NCBI RefSeq assembly: GCF_001424425.1
Contig: NZ_LMPT01000002.1
Location: 1-64,000 of the forward strand
Source of the DNA: Acidovorax sp. Leaf191
GTDB lineage: Bacteria > Pseudomonadota > Gammaproteobacteria > Burkholderiales > Burkholderiaceae_C
Length of the DNA stretch: 64,000 nucleotides
Direction of reading: 5' to 3'
Part shown: positions 54,606-63,641 of the stretch, in pieces
Layout: each line of letters begins with the position of its first letter
Position numbering within the stretch: position 1 is the stretch's first letter
The notes under the pieces: model-generated
What the model was told of the DNA's origin: nothing
The model's database searches: none
Seen by the model: the letters and a program-made list of their open reading frames with translations, nothing else
Position numbers and translations under genes: made by a program

Positions 54606-54656
54606 AAATAGCTGCTACCGCTTGATGGACAAGCGCTAGCAGCTATTTTTTTAGGA
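54606..54656 (-). repeat. Dispersed palindromic element, terminator-like
   Basis: A near-perfect inverted repeat: AATAGCTGCTACCGCTTG, loop ATGGA, CAAGCGCTAGCAGCTATT, followed by TTTTTTAGGAG on the plus strand. It lies four bases past the rhodanese stop codon (54660, minus strand) and can form a hairpin on both strands. Related copies are at 8011-8045 and 56990-57037. Confidence 0.85.
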
Positions 54657-54659
54657 GCA

Positions 54660-55079
54660 TCAGCTCTGCTTCCATGGCAGGCCGTGGAAGCGCCAGCCGC
54701 CGCGTTGGCCGCGGTGGCCCTGGGCGTCGGGGTCGCCTTCGAAGCCTTCGAGGATGTTGTAGGCGGTCAGGCCCAGTTCCGTGGCGCGGCGGGCGGCGGC
54801 GATGGAGCGTACGCCGCTGCGGCACAGCAGCACGGCGGGGGTGCCGGCAGGGACTGCGGCGCGGATCTGTGCGTCGAAGTCGGGGTTCATGGCCATGCCG
54901 GGCCACTGCTTCCAGGCCACGGCCGCGGCGCCGGGCACCTGGCCGACCCAGTCGCGCTCGGCGTCGCTGCGCACGTCCACCAGCACGGCCTGGCCGGCCT
55001 CGACCCATTGCCAGGCCTGCTGCGGGGAAACATCGCCGGCGTATCCGTCGGCGGGGCTGATCGTCGGGCTTGCTGTCAT
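54660..55079 (-). CDS. Rhodanese-like domain protein
   Basis: A 139-residue single-domain rhodanese. The active-site loop is LLCRSGVRS with Cys86, six residues long as in sulfurtransferases of the GlpE/PspE size. The N-terminal VSPQQAWQWVEAGQAVLVDVRS is the typical first strand-helix. It could transfer sulfur from thiosulfate to cyanide or thiols; the natural acceptor is unknown. It lies 33 bp after the metallopeptidase gene in the same direction. Confidence 0.88.
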   Translation of the reverse strand: MTASPTISPADGYAGDVSPQQAWQWVEAGQAVLVDVRSDAERDWVGQVPGAAAVAWKQWPGMAMNPDFDAQIRAAVPAGTPAVLLCRSGVRSIAAARRATELGLTAYNILEGFEGDPDAQGHRGQRGGWRFHGLPWKQS

Positions 55080-55112
55080 CGGTCCACTCCTTCGTGTCTC
55101 AGTCTCGGGCCT

Positions 55113-56174
55113 TCACCACAGCGGCGCGGGCTCTTCGCGCAGGTGGCTGCGCAGCTGCGCGTAGTCGGGCACCACCGTGGCCACGGTGTCCCAAAAGCGC
55201 GGGCTGTGGTCCATCACGCGCAGGTGGGCCAGCTCGTGCGCCACCACGTAGTCGATGATGGCCGGGCGGTAATGCAGCAGCCGCCAGTTCAGGCGGATGG
55301 AGCCATCGGCCTTGGCGCTGCCCCAGCGGGTCTGCGCGCTCGACAGGCGCAGGCTGGCCCAGCGCACGCCCAGCAGCGGCGCAAAGTGGTCGAGCCGCGC
55401 GGTGAAGTGGCGGCGGGCATCGCGCATCAGCCAGGCCTGCACGGCATCGCGGATCTGCGCGGGGCTGGCGCTGTGGGGCAGGCCGATGTGCAGGCTGCGG
55501 GCTTCGGCCGGGGCTGCGCCTTCCGGCGCGGCAGCGCCGGGCACCTGGGGGGGCGAAGACGGCGCAGCCGACACCAGCGCCCCACCCTTGCCGGTGAAGC
55601 CGTGGCTCGGGTCCAGCACCACGGTGAGCGGCTCGCCCAGGTACGGCAGCACGGCGCCATGGGCCCAGACGATGCGCCCGCCTTCCATGCGCTGCTGGCG
55701 CTCACGCGCTTCCGACAGCTTACGCAGGATCCAGTCGGCCTTCTCGCGCAATGCTGCGTCCACGGCCGACAGCGTGACCCAGCTGGGCGCGCGCACCGCC
55801 AGCCCGTCGGCGCCCACGGTGAAGCCGATGGTGCGGCGCCGCGCCCGCGCCAGGGCATAGCCCACCACGGCGTCGCCCAGCAGCACCTCGCGGTTGGCCT
55901 GCGGATGGCGGAATTCGGCGGGGGACAGCAGCGAGGGCAGCGGCACGCCCGGGGTGTGCACGGGGGGCGTGCGGACGGCCGGGGGGGCAACGGCCGGGGC
56001 CGCGTCCGCTATATTTTCAGTAGCACCTCCCGCCCTTCCCTGGCGCGGCAGAGGCACTTTCGGTACGGAGGGGGGGCTGGCAGGCGGCACACCGGGCGCC
56101 CCGGGCGCTGCGGCACCCGCCGCTGCCGGGGGCGGGTCGAACAGGTCGAGCGCCAGTTGCACCAGCCGCTGCAT
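55113..56174 (-). CDS. YgjP-like (DUF45/M48-type) metallopeptidase
   Basis: A 353-residue protein whose C-terminal half is a YgjP-family zinc metallopeptidase: RWGSAKADGSIRLNWRLLHYRPAIIDYVVAHELAHLR with the HExxH motif near residue 311, then MDHSPRFWDTV with the third-ligand region. The N-terminal 95 residues are Pro/Ala-rich and probably disordered, and a second Pro/Ala/Gly-rich insertion lies around residues 195-235, so the protein is about 110 residues longer than usual for the family. ATG 56174 is preferred to the GTG at 56177. It ends close to the rhodanese gene and starts nine bases after the plsC-like gene. Confidence 0.87.
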   Translation of the reverse strand: MQRLVQLALDLFDPPPAAAGAAAPGAPGVPPASPPSVPKVPLPRQGRAGGATENIADAAPAVAPPAVRTPPVHTPGVPLPSLLSPAEFRHPQANREVLLGDAVVGYALARARRRTIGFTVGADGLAVRAPSWVTLSAVDAALREKADWILRKLSEARERQQRMEGGRIVWAHGAVLPYLGEPLTVVLDPSHGFTGKGGALVSAAPSSPPQVPGAAAPEGAAPAEARSLHIGLPHSASPAQIRDAVQAWLMRDARRHFTARLDHFAPLLGVRWASLRLSSAQTRWGSAKADGSIRLNWRLLHYRPAIIDYVVAHELAHLRVMDHSPRFWDTVATVVPDYAQLRSHLREEPAPLW

Positions 56175-56183
56175 CACGGTGGA

Positions 56184-56969
56184 TTACTTCCCGGGCGTGG
56201 GGGTGGTGACGCCGGTGGCAGCGGTGCTGGCGGCGGGATATGCCTCGGGGTCCAGGCGGCGCATCTCGGCCTCGATCCAGGCCTCCACCTCGCGCATCAG
56301 CTCTTCGGGCTGGCGGCCGGCACTGGGGATGGGCTTGCCGATGGACACGTCCACCACGCCGGGGCGCTTGATGAACGCCTTGCGCGGCCACACCTTGGCG
56401 GACGTCACCGCGATCGGCACCACCGGCGCGCCGGTGTCGATGGCCAGGCGCGTGCCGCCGGTCTTGTAGTTGCCCTTCTGGCCCCGCTCGATGCGGGTGC
56501 CTTCGGGGAACATGATGATCCAGATGCCCTTGTCCAGCAGCTTCTTGCCTTGCTGCACGACCTTGTTGAACGCCTGCGTGCGCTGGTTGCGGTCGATGTG
56601 GATCATGTCCAGCCGGCCGATGGACCAGCCGAAGAACGGCACGTGCAGCAGCTCCTTCTTGAACACGTACGCCAGGGGGCGCGGCATGATCGACGGCATC
56701 AGGAAGGTCTCGTACGTGGACTGGTGCTTGACCAGCAGCACCGCCCCGGCGTTCTCGCCCTGCGGCAGGTTCTCCATGCCCATCACGTTGGCCCGCACGC
56801 CCAGGATCACCCGGGCGCTGCTGATGCACAGCGACAGCCACGCCCGCGCAATGCGGTAGAGCGGGCGCCCGCGCATGCCGAACAACGAGCCCAGCATGAT
56901 GGCCAGCGTGTAGGGCACCACGGTGATGCCCATCCAGAGGAAGTGAAGGAGAGAACGGATGAAAGCCAT
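56184..56969 (-). CDS. plsC: 1-acyl-sn-glycerol-3-phosphate acyltransferase (PlsC-like)
   Basis: A 261-residue membrane-associated acyltransferase making phosphatidic acid from lysophosphatidic acid. There are two hydrophobic N-terminal segments. The catalytic motif reads KHQSTYETF (His82, Glu87), that is H-x4-E instead of the usual H-x4-D. The glycerophosphate-binding motif is FPEGTRIERG, near residue 155. A conserved later segment is TGAPVVPIAVTSAKVW. The ATG at 56969 (MAFIRSLLHF) is used. It lies between gmhB and the metallopeptidase gene on the same strand, an order linked to lipid A and envelope functions. Confidence 0.9.
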   Translation of the reverse strand: MAFIRSLLHFLWMGITVVPYTLAIMLGSLFGMRGRPLYRIARAWLSLCISSARVILGVRANVMGMENLPQGENAGAVLLVKHQSTYETFLMPSIMPRPLAYVFKKELLHVPFFGWSIGRLDMIHIDRNQRTQAFNKVVQQGKKLLDKGIWIIMFPEGTRIERGQKGNYKTGGTRLAIDTGAPVVPIAVTSAKVWPRKAFIKRPGVVDVSIGKPIPSAGRQPEELMREVEAWIEAEMRRLDPEAYPAASTAATGVTTPTPGK

Positions 56970-56989
56970 GGAGTAAATCAAGCCTTTTA

Positions 56990-57037
56990 GGCCGCTACCG
57001 CTTGATGGACAAGCGCCAGCAGATATCAATTAAATAG
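56990..57037. repeat. Dispersed palindromic element overlapping the gmhB stop
   Basis: A divergent copy of the 54606 element: GCCGCTACCGCTTG, loop ATGGA, CAAGCGCCAGCAGATAT, then AAATAGC. On the minus strand the GCTATTTAA part encodes the last residues and stop codon of gmhB. It lies between gmhB and plsC and can form a hairpin, but lacks a good T-run. Confidence 0.75.
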
Positions 57038-57644
57038 CATCGGGTGGAACCGCGGGAGCCAGTGCAGCGGCGGCGGGCGGTGCGGGCACCGGCACGGCAG
57101 GCAGCAGCCGGTCCACAAAATCGTTCAGGCTCGCATGCAGCACGGTGCCGGGCGGGAAGCCCTCCGGCACCGCGCCGCGGGCATCGACCCGGGCCGACTG
57201 GCCGGTGCAGACCAGGTGCAGCTGCTGGGCCCCGGCGGCGGCGCCCGCCTGCAGGTGCGCGGCGCAGCTGCCCACCATCTGCACATCGTGCCGCTCCACA
57301 CCGTAGCGGTCGCAGATCTGCTCGATCAGCCCCGGCGCGGGCTTGCGGCAGGCGCAGTCCTCGTCGGGCGCGTGGGGGCAGTAGAACACCGCATCGATGC
57401 GCCCGCCCACCGCGGCCAGCTGGCGGTGCATCTTGGCGTGGATGGCGTTGATGGCCATCACGTCAAACAGCCCGCGCCCCAGGCCCGGCTGGTTGGTGGC
57501 GACCACCACATGCCAGCCCGCGTGGTTGAGCCGCGCAATGGCTTCGAGCGCGCCGGGCACGGCGGTCCACTCGTCGGCGGTGGTGATGAAGTCCTCCCCC
57601 AGCGGATTGAGGGTGCCGTCGCGGTCGAGGATGGCGAGTTTCAT
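57030..57644 (-). CDS. gmhB: D-glycero-beta-D-manno-heptose 1,7-bisphosphate 7-phosphatase (GmhB-like)
   Basis: A 204-residue HAD phosphatase of the GmhB/HisB-N class, expected to act in LPS heptose synthesis. The nucleophile motif is LDRDGTLNPL (Asp8, Asp10) and the zinc loop is CPHAPDEDCACRKPAPG. The expected magnesium-binding motif G-D-x3-D is replaced by VGSCAAHLQAG, so both acidic residues of HAD motif IV are missing. Activity may be reduced or metal binding differ. The C-terminus is extended by Ala/Pro-rich residues and ends within a dispersed repeat. It is followed by plsC and preceded by glyS on the same strand. Confidence 0.85.
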   Translation of the reverse strand: MKLAILDRDGTLNPLGEDFITTADEWTAVPGALEAIARLNHAGWHVVVATNQPGLGRGLFDVMAINAIHAKMHRQLAAVGGRIDAVFYCPHAPDEDCACRKPAPGLIEQICDRYGVERHDVQMVGSCAAHLQAGAAAGAQQLHLVCTGQSARVDARGAVPEGFPPGTVLHASLNDFVDRLLPAVPVPAPPAAAALAPAVPPDAI

Positions 57645-57696
57645 GGGGCTTGGTTACCTTGTGAGAATCGCCAGCCTATCAGCTTGGGCCATCCGG

Positions 57697-59841
57697 TCAA
57701 ACGGCCAGGCGGGAAAGATCCGCGACGCGGTTCATCGCGTTGTGCAGCATCTTGAGCAGGCCCAGGCGGTTCATCCGCACATCCAGCTGCTCGGCGTTGA
57801 CCATCACGTCGTCGAAGAACGCATCCACCGGCGCGCGCAGCACAGCCAGGGTCTGCAGGCTGGCGGTGTAGTCGCCCACGTCGAACTGGGCGTTGGCTTC
57901 GGGCACGAAGCGCTGCAGCGCGGCGTACAGGTCCTGCTCGGCCTTTTCCTGCAGCAGCTCGGGGTTCACGTGGGCATCCACCGGGCCTTCGACCTCGGCC
58001 TTTTTCAGGATGTTGCCCACGCGCTTGTTGGCCGCGGCCAGGGCCGGGCTTTCGGGCAGTGCGGCAAAGGCGCGCACGGCCGCCAGCTGCTTCTCGACCA
58101 GGGCCAGGCGCTGCGGGCGCAGGGCCATGACGGCGTCCACTTCCTGCGCGCGGTAGCCCTGCTCGCGCAGGCTGCCGGCAAGGCGGTCGTAGATGAAGTC
58201 GGCCAGGGGCGCCGATGCGTCGGTGATCTTGTCGCCAAAGGCGGGCACCGCACTGGCGAGCAGGCCGTTGAGCTGCAGCGGCAGGTCTTTTTCGACCAGC
58301 ATGCGGACCACGCCCAGCGCATGGCGGCGCAGCGCGAACGGGTCGCGGTCGCCCGTGGGCAGGTTGCCGATGCCGAACATGCCCACCAGGGTTTCGAGCT
58401 TGTCGGCCAGCGCCACCACCACGCCGGCGGTGTTGCGCGGCAGCGTGTCGCCCGCGAAGCGGGGCTTGTAGTGGTCTTCGATGGCGTGCGCCACGGTCTC
58501 GCCCAGGCCGTCGTTCAGGGCGTAGTAGCCGCCCATGATGCCCTGCAGCTCGGGGAACTCGCCCACCATGTCGGTCACGAGGTCGGTCTTGGCGAGTTGC
58601 GCGGCTTTGTCGGCATCGGCCACCAGGGCGGCGTCGCCCAGTTGCGTGGCGATGGCTTTGGCTATTGACCTAACGCGCTCCACGCGCTCGCCCTGCGTGC
58701 CGAGCTTGTTGTGATAGACCACCTTACCGAGGCCCTCGACGCGCGAGGCCAGGGTCTTCTTGCGGTCCTGGTCGAAGAAGAACTTCGCGTCGGCCAGGCG
58801 CGGGCGCACCACGCGCTCGTTGCCGCCGGTCACGAAGCTCGTGTCTTCGGGGCTGATGTTGCTCACCACCAGGAACTTGTGGGTGAGCTTGCCCGCGGCG
58901 TCCAGCAGCGGAAAGTACTTCTGGTTGGCCTTCATCGTGAGGATCAGGCATTCCTGCGGCACGTCGAGGAACTCGGTCTCGAACGAGCAGGTGACCACGT
59001 TGGGCCGCTCGACCAGCGCGGTCACTTCGTCGAGCAGCGCCTCGTCTTCGATGGGGCGCGCGCCGTTGCCCACCTGGGCGGCGGCCGCGGCCAGCTGGCG
59101 GGCGATCTCGGCCTTGCGCTCGGCAAAGGAGGCGATCACGGCGCCGTCTTTTCGCAGCGTGGCGGCGTAGCTGTCGGCGTCGGCCAGCACCACGGGCGAC
59201 ACGGCGGCTTCAAACCGGTGGCCCTGCGTGCTGTGGCCCGCCGACAGGCCCAGCGCCTTCACCGGCACCACGGTGCTGCCGTGCAGCGCGACCAGGCCGT
59301 GCGCGGGGCGCACGAAGTTCACGCTGGTCCAGCCGGGCAGTTCGCAGTCGGTCTCGAGCTGGTAGCTCATGACCTTGGGGATGGGCAGCTTGGCAATCGC
59401 CTCCTGCAGCGCTTTCTGCAGGCCGTCCTGCAGCGTAGCGCCAGGCACCACGCTGTCGTAGAACAGCGCCTCGGCCTTGCCGTCCTGCGCGCGCTTGAGC
59501 GCCGCCACGGCGGCTGCCGGGTCGGACACATCCGCGCCCAGGGCCTGCAGCTTTTTGAGCAGTGCCGGGCTCGCGTTGCCGCTGGCGTCGAGCCCCACGG
59601 CCACAGGCATGAGCTTTTGCTGCACGGCCTTGTCGGCGGCCTTGTCGGCCACGCCGGTCACGTGCGCGGCCAGGCGGCGGGGCGATGCAAAGGGCGTGAC
59701 CACGGACGCTGCCGTGGCCAGGCCCTGCGCCTTGAGCTGGTCGCCCAGCACGGTGGCAAAGGCATCGCCCAGCTTTTGCAGCGCCTTGGGCGGCAGCTCT
59801 TCGACAAACAGTTCTACGAGAAGGTTTTGGGTCGTCGTCAT
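57697..59841 (-). CDS. glyS: Glycine--tRNA ligase beta subunit
   Basis: A 714-residue subunit of the bacterial alpha2beta2-type glycyl-tRNA synthetase. It starts QNLLVELFVEELPPKALQ and has the characteristic MKANQKYFPLLDAAGKL, VVSNISPEDTSFVTGGNERVVRPRLADAKFFF and a C-terminal anticodon-binding DALR-type region (ALQRFVPEANAQFDVGDYTASLQTL). Length is normal. ATG 59841 begins 22 bp after the glyQ stop, confirming the usual glyQS pair. Confidence 0.96.
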   Translation of the reverse strand: MTTTQNLLVELFVEELPPKALQKLGDAFATVLGDQLKAQGLATAASVVTPFASPRRLAAHVTGVADKAADKAVQQKLMPVAVGLDASGNASPALLKKLQALGADVSDPAAAVAALKRAQDGKAEALFYDSVVPGATLQDGLQKALQEAIAKLPIPKVMSYQLETDCELPGWTSVNFVRPAHGLVALHGSTVVPVKALGLSAGHSTQGHRFEAAVSPVVLADADSYAATLRKDGAVIASFAERKAEIARQLAAAAAQVGNGARPIEDEALLDEVTALVERPNVVTCSFETEFLDVPQECLILTMKANQKYFPLLDAAGKLTHKFLVVSNISPEDTSFVTGGNERVVRPRLADAKFFFDQDRKKTLASRVEGLGKVVYHNKLGTQGERVERVRSIAKAIATQLGDAALVADADKAAQLAKTDLVTDMVGEFPELQGIMGGYYALNDGLGETVAHAIEDHYKPRFAGDTLPRNTAGVVVALADKLETLVGMFGIGNLPTGDRDPFALRRHALGVVRMLVEKDLPLQLNGLLASAVPAFGDKITDASAPLADFIYDRLAGSLREQGYRAQEVDAVMALRPQRLALVEKQLAAVRAFAALPESPALAAANKRVGNILKKAEVEGPVDAHVNPELLQEKAEQDLYAALQRFVPEANAQFDVGDYTASLQTLAVLRAPVDAFFDDVMVNAEQLDVRMNRLGLLKMLHNAMNRVADLSRLAV

Positions 59842-59863
59842 GTTGTTGTTCTCTTTCGTCCGC

Positions 59864-60769
59864 TCAGGCTGCCTTCTTGGCCATTTGCTCCACCCACTCG
59901 CGCGGCGCCATGGGGAAGCCCAGGCGCTCGCGGCTCTCGTAGTAGCTTTGCGCCACGGCACGGGCCAGGTTGCGGATGCGGCCGATGTACGCGGCCCGCT
60001 CGGTCACGCTGATCGCGCCGCGCGCATCCAGCAGGTTGAAGCTGTGCGCGGCCTTGAGCACCTGCTCGTAGGCGGGCAGCGCCAGCTGCTGCTCCATCAG
60101 GTACTTGGCCTGCTTTTCGTGCGCGTTGAAGGCGGTGAACAAGAAGTCCGCGTCGCTGTGCTCGAAGTTGTAGGTGGACTGCTCGACCTCGTTTTGCTTG
60201 TAGACATCGCCATAGCTCAGCGTGTCGGTCCACTTCAGGTTGTAGACGTTGTCCACGCCCTGCAGGTACATCGCCAGGCGCTCCAGGCCATAGGTGATCT
60301 CGCCCGTGGCGGGCTTGCAGTCGATGCCGCCGACCTGCTGGAAGTAAGTGAACTGCGTCACCTCCATGCCGTTGAGCCACACCTCCCAGCCCAGGCCCCA
60401 GGCGCCCAGCGTGGGGTTCTCCCAGTCGTCCTCGACGAAGCGGATGTCGTTCTTCTTGAGGTCGAAACCGAGGGCTTCGAGCGAACCCAGGTACAGCTCC
60501 AGGATGTTGGCTGGCGCGGGCTTCAGGACCACCTGGTACTGGTAGTAGTGCTGCAGCCGGTTGGGGTTCTCGCCATAGCGGCCGTCCTTGGGGCGGCGGC
60601 TGGGCTGCACGTAGGCGGCCTTCCAGGGCTCCGGCCCGATGGCGCGCAGGAAGGTGGCGGTGTGCGAGGTGCCGGCGCCCACTTCCATGTCGTAGGGCTG
60701 CAAAAGAGCGCAACCCTGCGCGTCCCAGTAGGACTGCAGCTTCAGAATGATTTGCTGGAATGTCAACAT
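59864..60769 (-). CDS. glyQ: Glycine--tRNA ligase alpha subunit
   Basis: A 301-residue catalytic alpha subunit that activates glycine and charges tRNA-Gly with Gly[26 protein letters not shown] is the canonical start. [41 protein letters not shown] includes the class II core, and [35 protein letters not shown] is nearly invariant in the family. The ATG at 60769 (MLTFQQ) is preferred; the frame is open upstream without similarity. Confidence 0.97.
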   Translation of the reverse strand: MLTFQQIILKLQSYWDAQGCALLQPYDMEVGAGTSHTATFLRAIGPEPWKAAYVQPSRRPKDGRYGENPNRLQHYYQYQVVLKPAPANILELYLGSLEALGFDLKKNDIRFVEDDWENPTLGAWGLGWEVWLNGMEVTQFTYFQQVGGIDCKPATGEITYGLERLAMYLQGVDNVYNLKWTDTLSYGDVYKQNEVEQSTYNFEHSDADFLFTAFNAHEKQAKYLMEQQLALPAYEQVLKAAHSFNLLDARGAISVTERAAYIGRIRNLARAVAQSYYESRERLGFPMAPREWVEQMAKKAA

Positions 60770-60993
60770 GGCGTCTGTGGCACTGGCAAGCCAGGGCCGG
60801 GCAAGTAGGAGGAGAAAAAGAAAACGATGCAAGGCGTTGGCGCGACGCCTGCTGACCACCCCAGGCAGCACGGACGGGCATCGCACACGCGAACCGATCA
60901 TTTTACGGCGCCGCAGCAAGGCCGCCCTGCAAACACCGCGACGCCAGCGCCAGTTGCTGCCAGCAGCCAGAGGTCCAAACCGCCCGCCCCATG

Positions 60994-61030
60994 AAAAAAG
61001 GCCAGGGCCCTCGTGGAGCCCCAGCCTTTC
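60994..61030 (-). terminator. Intrinsic terminator upstream of glyQ
   Basis: On the minus strand AAAGGCTGGGGC, loop TCCACGAGG, GCCCTGGCCTTTTTT gives a 12-bp stem with two G-U pairs and a T6 tail. It lies about 230 bp past the asparaginase stop and separates that transcript from glyQS. Confidence 0.75.
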
Positions 61031-61187
61031 CAACCCATCCGCGCCGCCCATAAGCCACCGCGTGCAGGTGCCGCCCTTGCAGGCAACCATCGGCGCACAG
61101 CAGTGCGCCAAATCAATAAAAATCCGTCGCCCGACTCGCACAACCCAACGCCCAACTGGACGCGCCGTCATCGCGCGAGCACCCGTG

Positions 61188-61258
61188 GATCTGGCTTGGC
61201 CAGGCCACCGGGTGCGTCCCCCCTCCGGGGGGAAGGCGCGCAGCGCCTCAGGGGGGCT
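61188..61258 (-). repeat. 3'-end double-hairpin element, copy after the asparaginase gene
   Basis: On the minus strand it starts directly after the stop codon: CCCCCTGAGGCGCTGCGCGCC (AGGCGC/GCGCCT hairpin), CCCCCCGGAGGGGGG, then GACGCACCCGGTGGCC and a CTGGCCAAGCCAG-type hairpin. The order of parts equals that of the 54289 element. Confidence 0.8.
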
Positions 61259-62380
<1,122 letters not shown>

Positions 62381-62514
62381 TCACGGCGCCTTTGTGGCCA
62401 CCGCGCCGCTTTCGAGCGGTGGCGCATCCTATGAGAGATCGACACACACCGTTGCGGAATAATCAGCACCCCCATGTGAATTTCACTCACACCCCCAAAA
62501 CCAGGGACCGACGT

Positions 62515-63429
62515 ATGAACCTGCGGCAGCTGGAAGTTTTTCAGGCGGTGCTCCAGACCGGCAACATGAGCGCGGCGGCGCGGCTGCTGTGCATCACGCC
62601 GTCGGCCATCAGCAAGGCGGTGGCGCACACCGAGCTGCAGCTGGGCTACCGCCTGTTCGTGCGCACGCCGGCGGGCCTGACCCCCACGCCCGAGGCGCAG
62701 GTGCTGGCCTCCGAATCCACCGGCATCCACCGCCAGCTGGACGCATTGCGCCGCACCGCCCGCAACCTGGCTGCCAGCGACACTGGCGATGTGCGGCTGG
62801 CCGCGATCCCGGCGGTGAGCCACGAGTTCTTGCCGCTGCTGCTGCAGCAGCACGCGCTGCGCTACCCGCAGGTGGGCGTGGAGGTGCGCACCATCCACCA
62901 GGACCAGATGACACAGGCGCTGCTCACGCGCAGCGTGGACTTCTGCCTGGGGTTCTACAAGCACCCGCATCCGCAGATCCGCAGCGACCTGCTGGTGAGC
63001 GGGCGCATGTACCTGGCGGTGGCCGAGGCGCTGTGGAGCCGCGCGCCCCGCGCCACCTCGCACAGCGCCCGGCTGGCGCAGGTGCCGGTGATCCGCCTGG
63101 TGGGGGATGATCCCATGCGCCAGTCCATCGACGAGATCGCGCAGCGCCTGGGCACGCCGGCGGGGCCGGGCATCCAGGTGCAGACATCGCGCCTGGCGCT
63201 GGAGCTGGTGCGACTGGGCATGGGCTGGACGGTGGTCGACTTTCTGACCGCCACGCGCCTGGACCCGGCGAGCATGGTCACGCTGGAGTTGCACGAGCTG
63301 CCGCCGATCTCGCTGTACAGCTACCACGCACGATCGTCGCCACCGGGCCTGCAGGCCACGCGCATGCTGGCGATGCTGCCGGGGGTGCTGCATGCAGCCC
63401 TCTCGGGCCAGCCTCCTCGGCGGGCATGA
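62515..63429 (+). CDS. LysR-family transcriptional regulator
   Basis: A 304-residue LysR regulator. The winged helix-turn-helix covers residues 1-60 (LRQLEVFQAVLQTGNMSAAARLL, TPSAISKAVAHTELQLGYRLF). A periplasmic-binding-protein-like effector domain follows from about 90 (VRLAAIPAVSHEFLPLLLQQ). The ATG at 62515 (MNLRQLEVF) is the standard N-terminus. The divergent arrangement with ansB suggests control of asparaginase, the usual logic of LysR pairs, with a dicarboxylic amino acid as a possible ligand. Its stop abuts a hairpin whose T-run serves the opposite strand. Confidence 0.9.
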   Translation: MNLRQLEVFQAVLQTGNMSAAARLLCITPSAISKAVAHTELQLGYRLFVRTPAGLTPTPEAQVLASESTGIHRQLDALRRTARNLAASDTGDVRLAAIPAVSHEFLPLLLQQHALRYPQVGVEVRTIHQDQMTQALLTRSVDFCLGFYKHPHPQIRSDLLVSGRMYLAVAEALWSRAPRATSHSARLAQVPVIRLVGDDPMRQSIDEIAQRLGTPAGPGIQVQTSRLALELVRLGMGWTVVDFLTATRLDPASMVTLELHELPPISLYSYHARSSPPGLQATRMLAMLPGVLHAALSGQPPRRA

Positions 63430-63463
63430 AAAAACCCGCACACCCGTGGGCCGGGTGGCGGGT
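63429..63463 (-). terminator. Terminator-like hairpin between LysR gene and fabB
   Basis: ACCCGCCACCCG, loop GCCCA, CGGGTGTGCGGGT on the minus strand, with one bulged base, followed by TTTTTT. It would stop transcripts running from fabB before they enter the LysR gene. It starts at the last base of the LysR stop codon. Confidence 0.65.
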
Positions 63464-63570
63464 GGAGAGCTATCGCAGGTATCCAGCGGCTGCGTCTTTC
63501 ATCAACGGCCTGGGCCATCGCGAGGCTCCCGCCGCGGGCAGCCAAGCAAGGCCGCCCCGCCGCACCGGCT

Positions 63571-63636
63571 GCGTCCCCCTTCCCGAATTGCGCAGCCATT
63601 CGAGAGAAGGGGGAAGGCGCGAAGCGCCTCAGGCGG
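63571..63636 (-). repeat. 3'-end double-hairpin element, copy after fabB
   Basis: In minus-strand reading it begins five bases after the fabB stop with CCTGAGGCGCTTCGCGCCTT, then CCCCCTTC and GAAGGGGGA around TCTCGAATGGCTGCGCAATT. It is close in sequence and size to the copy after the TPR gene (52544-52608). Confidence 0.8.
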
Positions 63637-63641
63637 ATCGC

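Larger units (their letters stand above)
54285..54659. other. 375-bp intergenic region made of repeats
   Basis: No gene is supported. It is filled by the 83-bp tandem array (54289-54523) and the palindromic element at 54606-54656, with a 70-bp GC-rich spacer between them. Confidence 0.8.
60770..61258. other. 489-bp gap between glyQ and the asparaginase gene
   Basis: No gene is supported: open frames here are fragments without protein character. It contains a terminator at 60994-61030 and a 3'-end element at 61188-61258. The remaining 220 bp before glyQ must hold its promoter. No T-box-like structure was seen, and none is expected in this group. Confidence 0.65.

Noticed and set aside
60898-61155. 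Possible small gene between glyQ and the asparaginase gene
   Set aside because: No ribosome site, no recognisable domain, and it overlaps a strong terminator hairpin.
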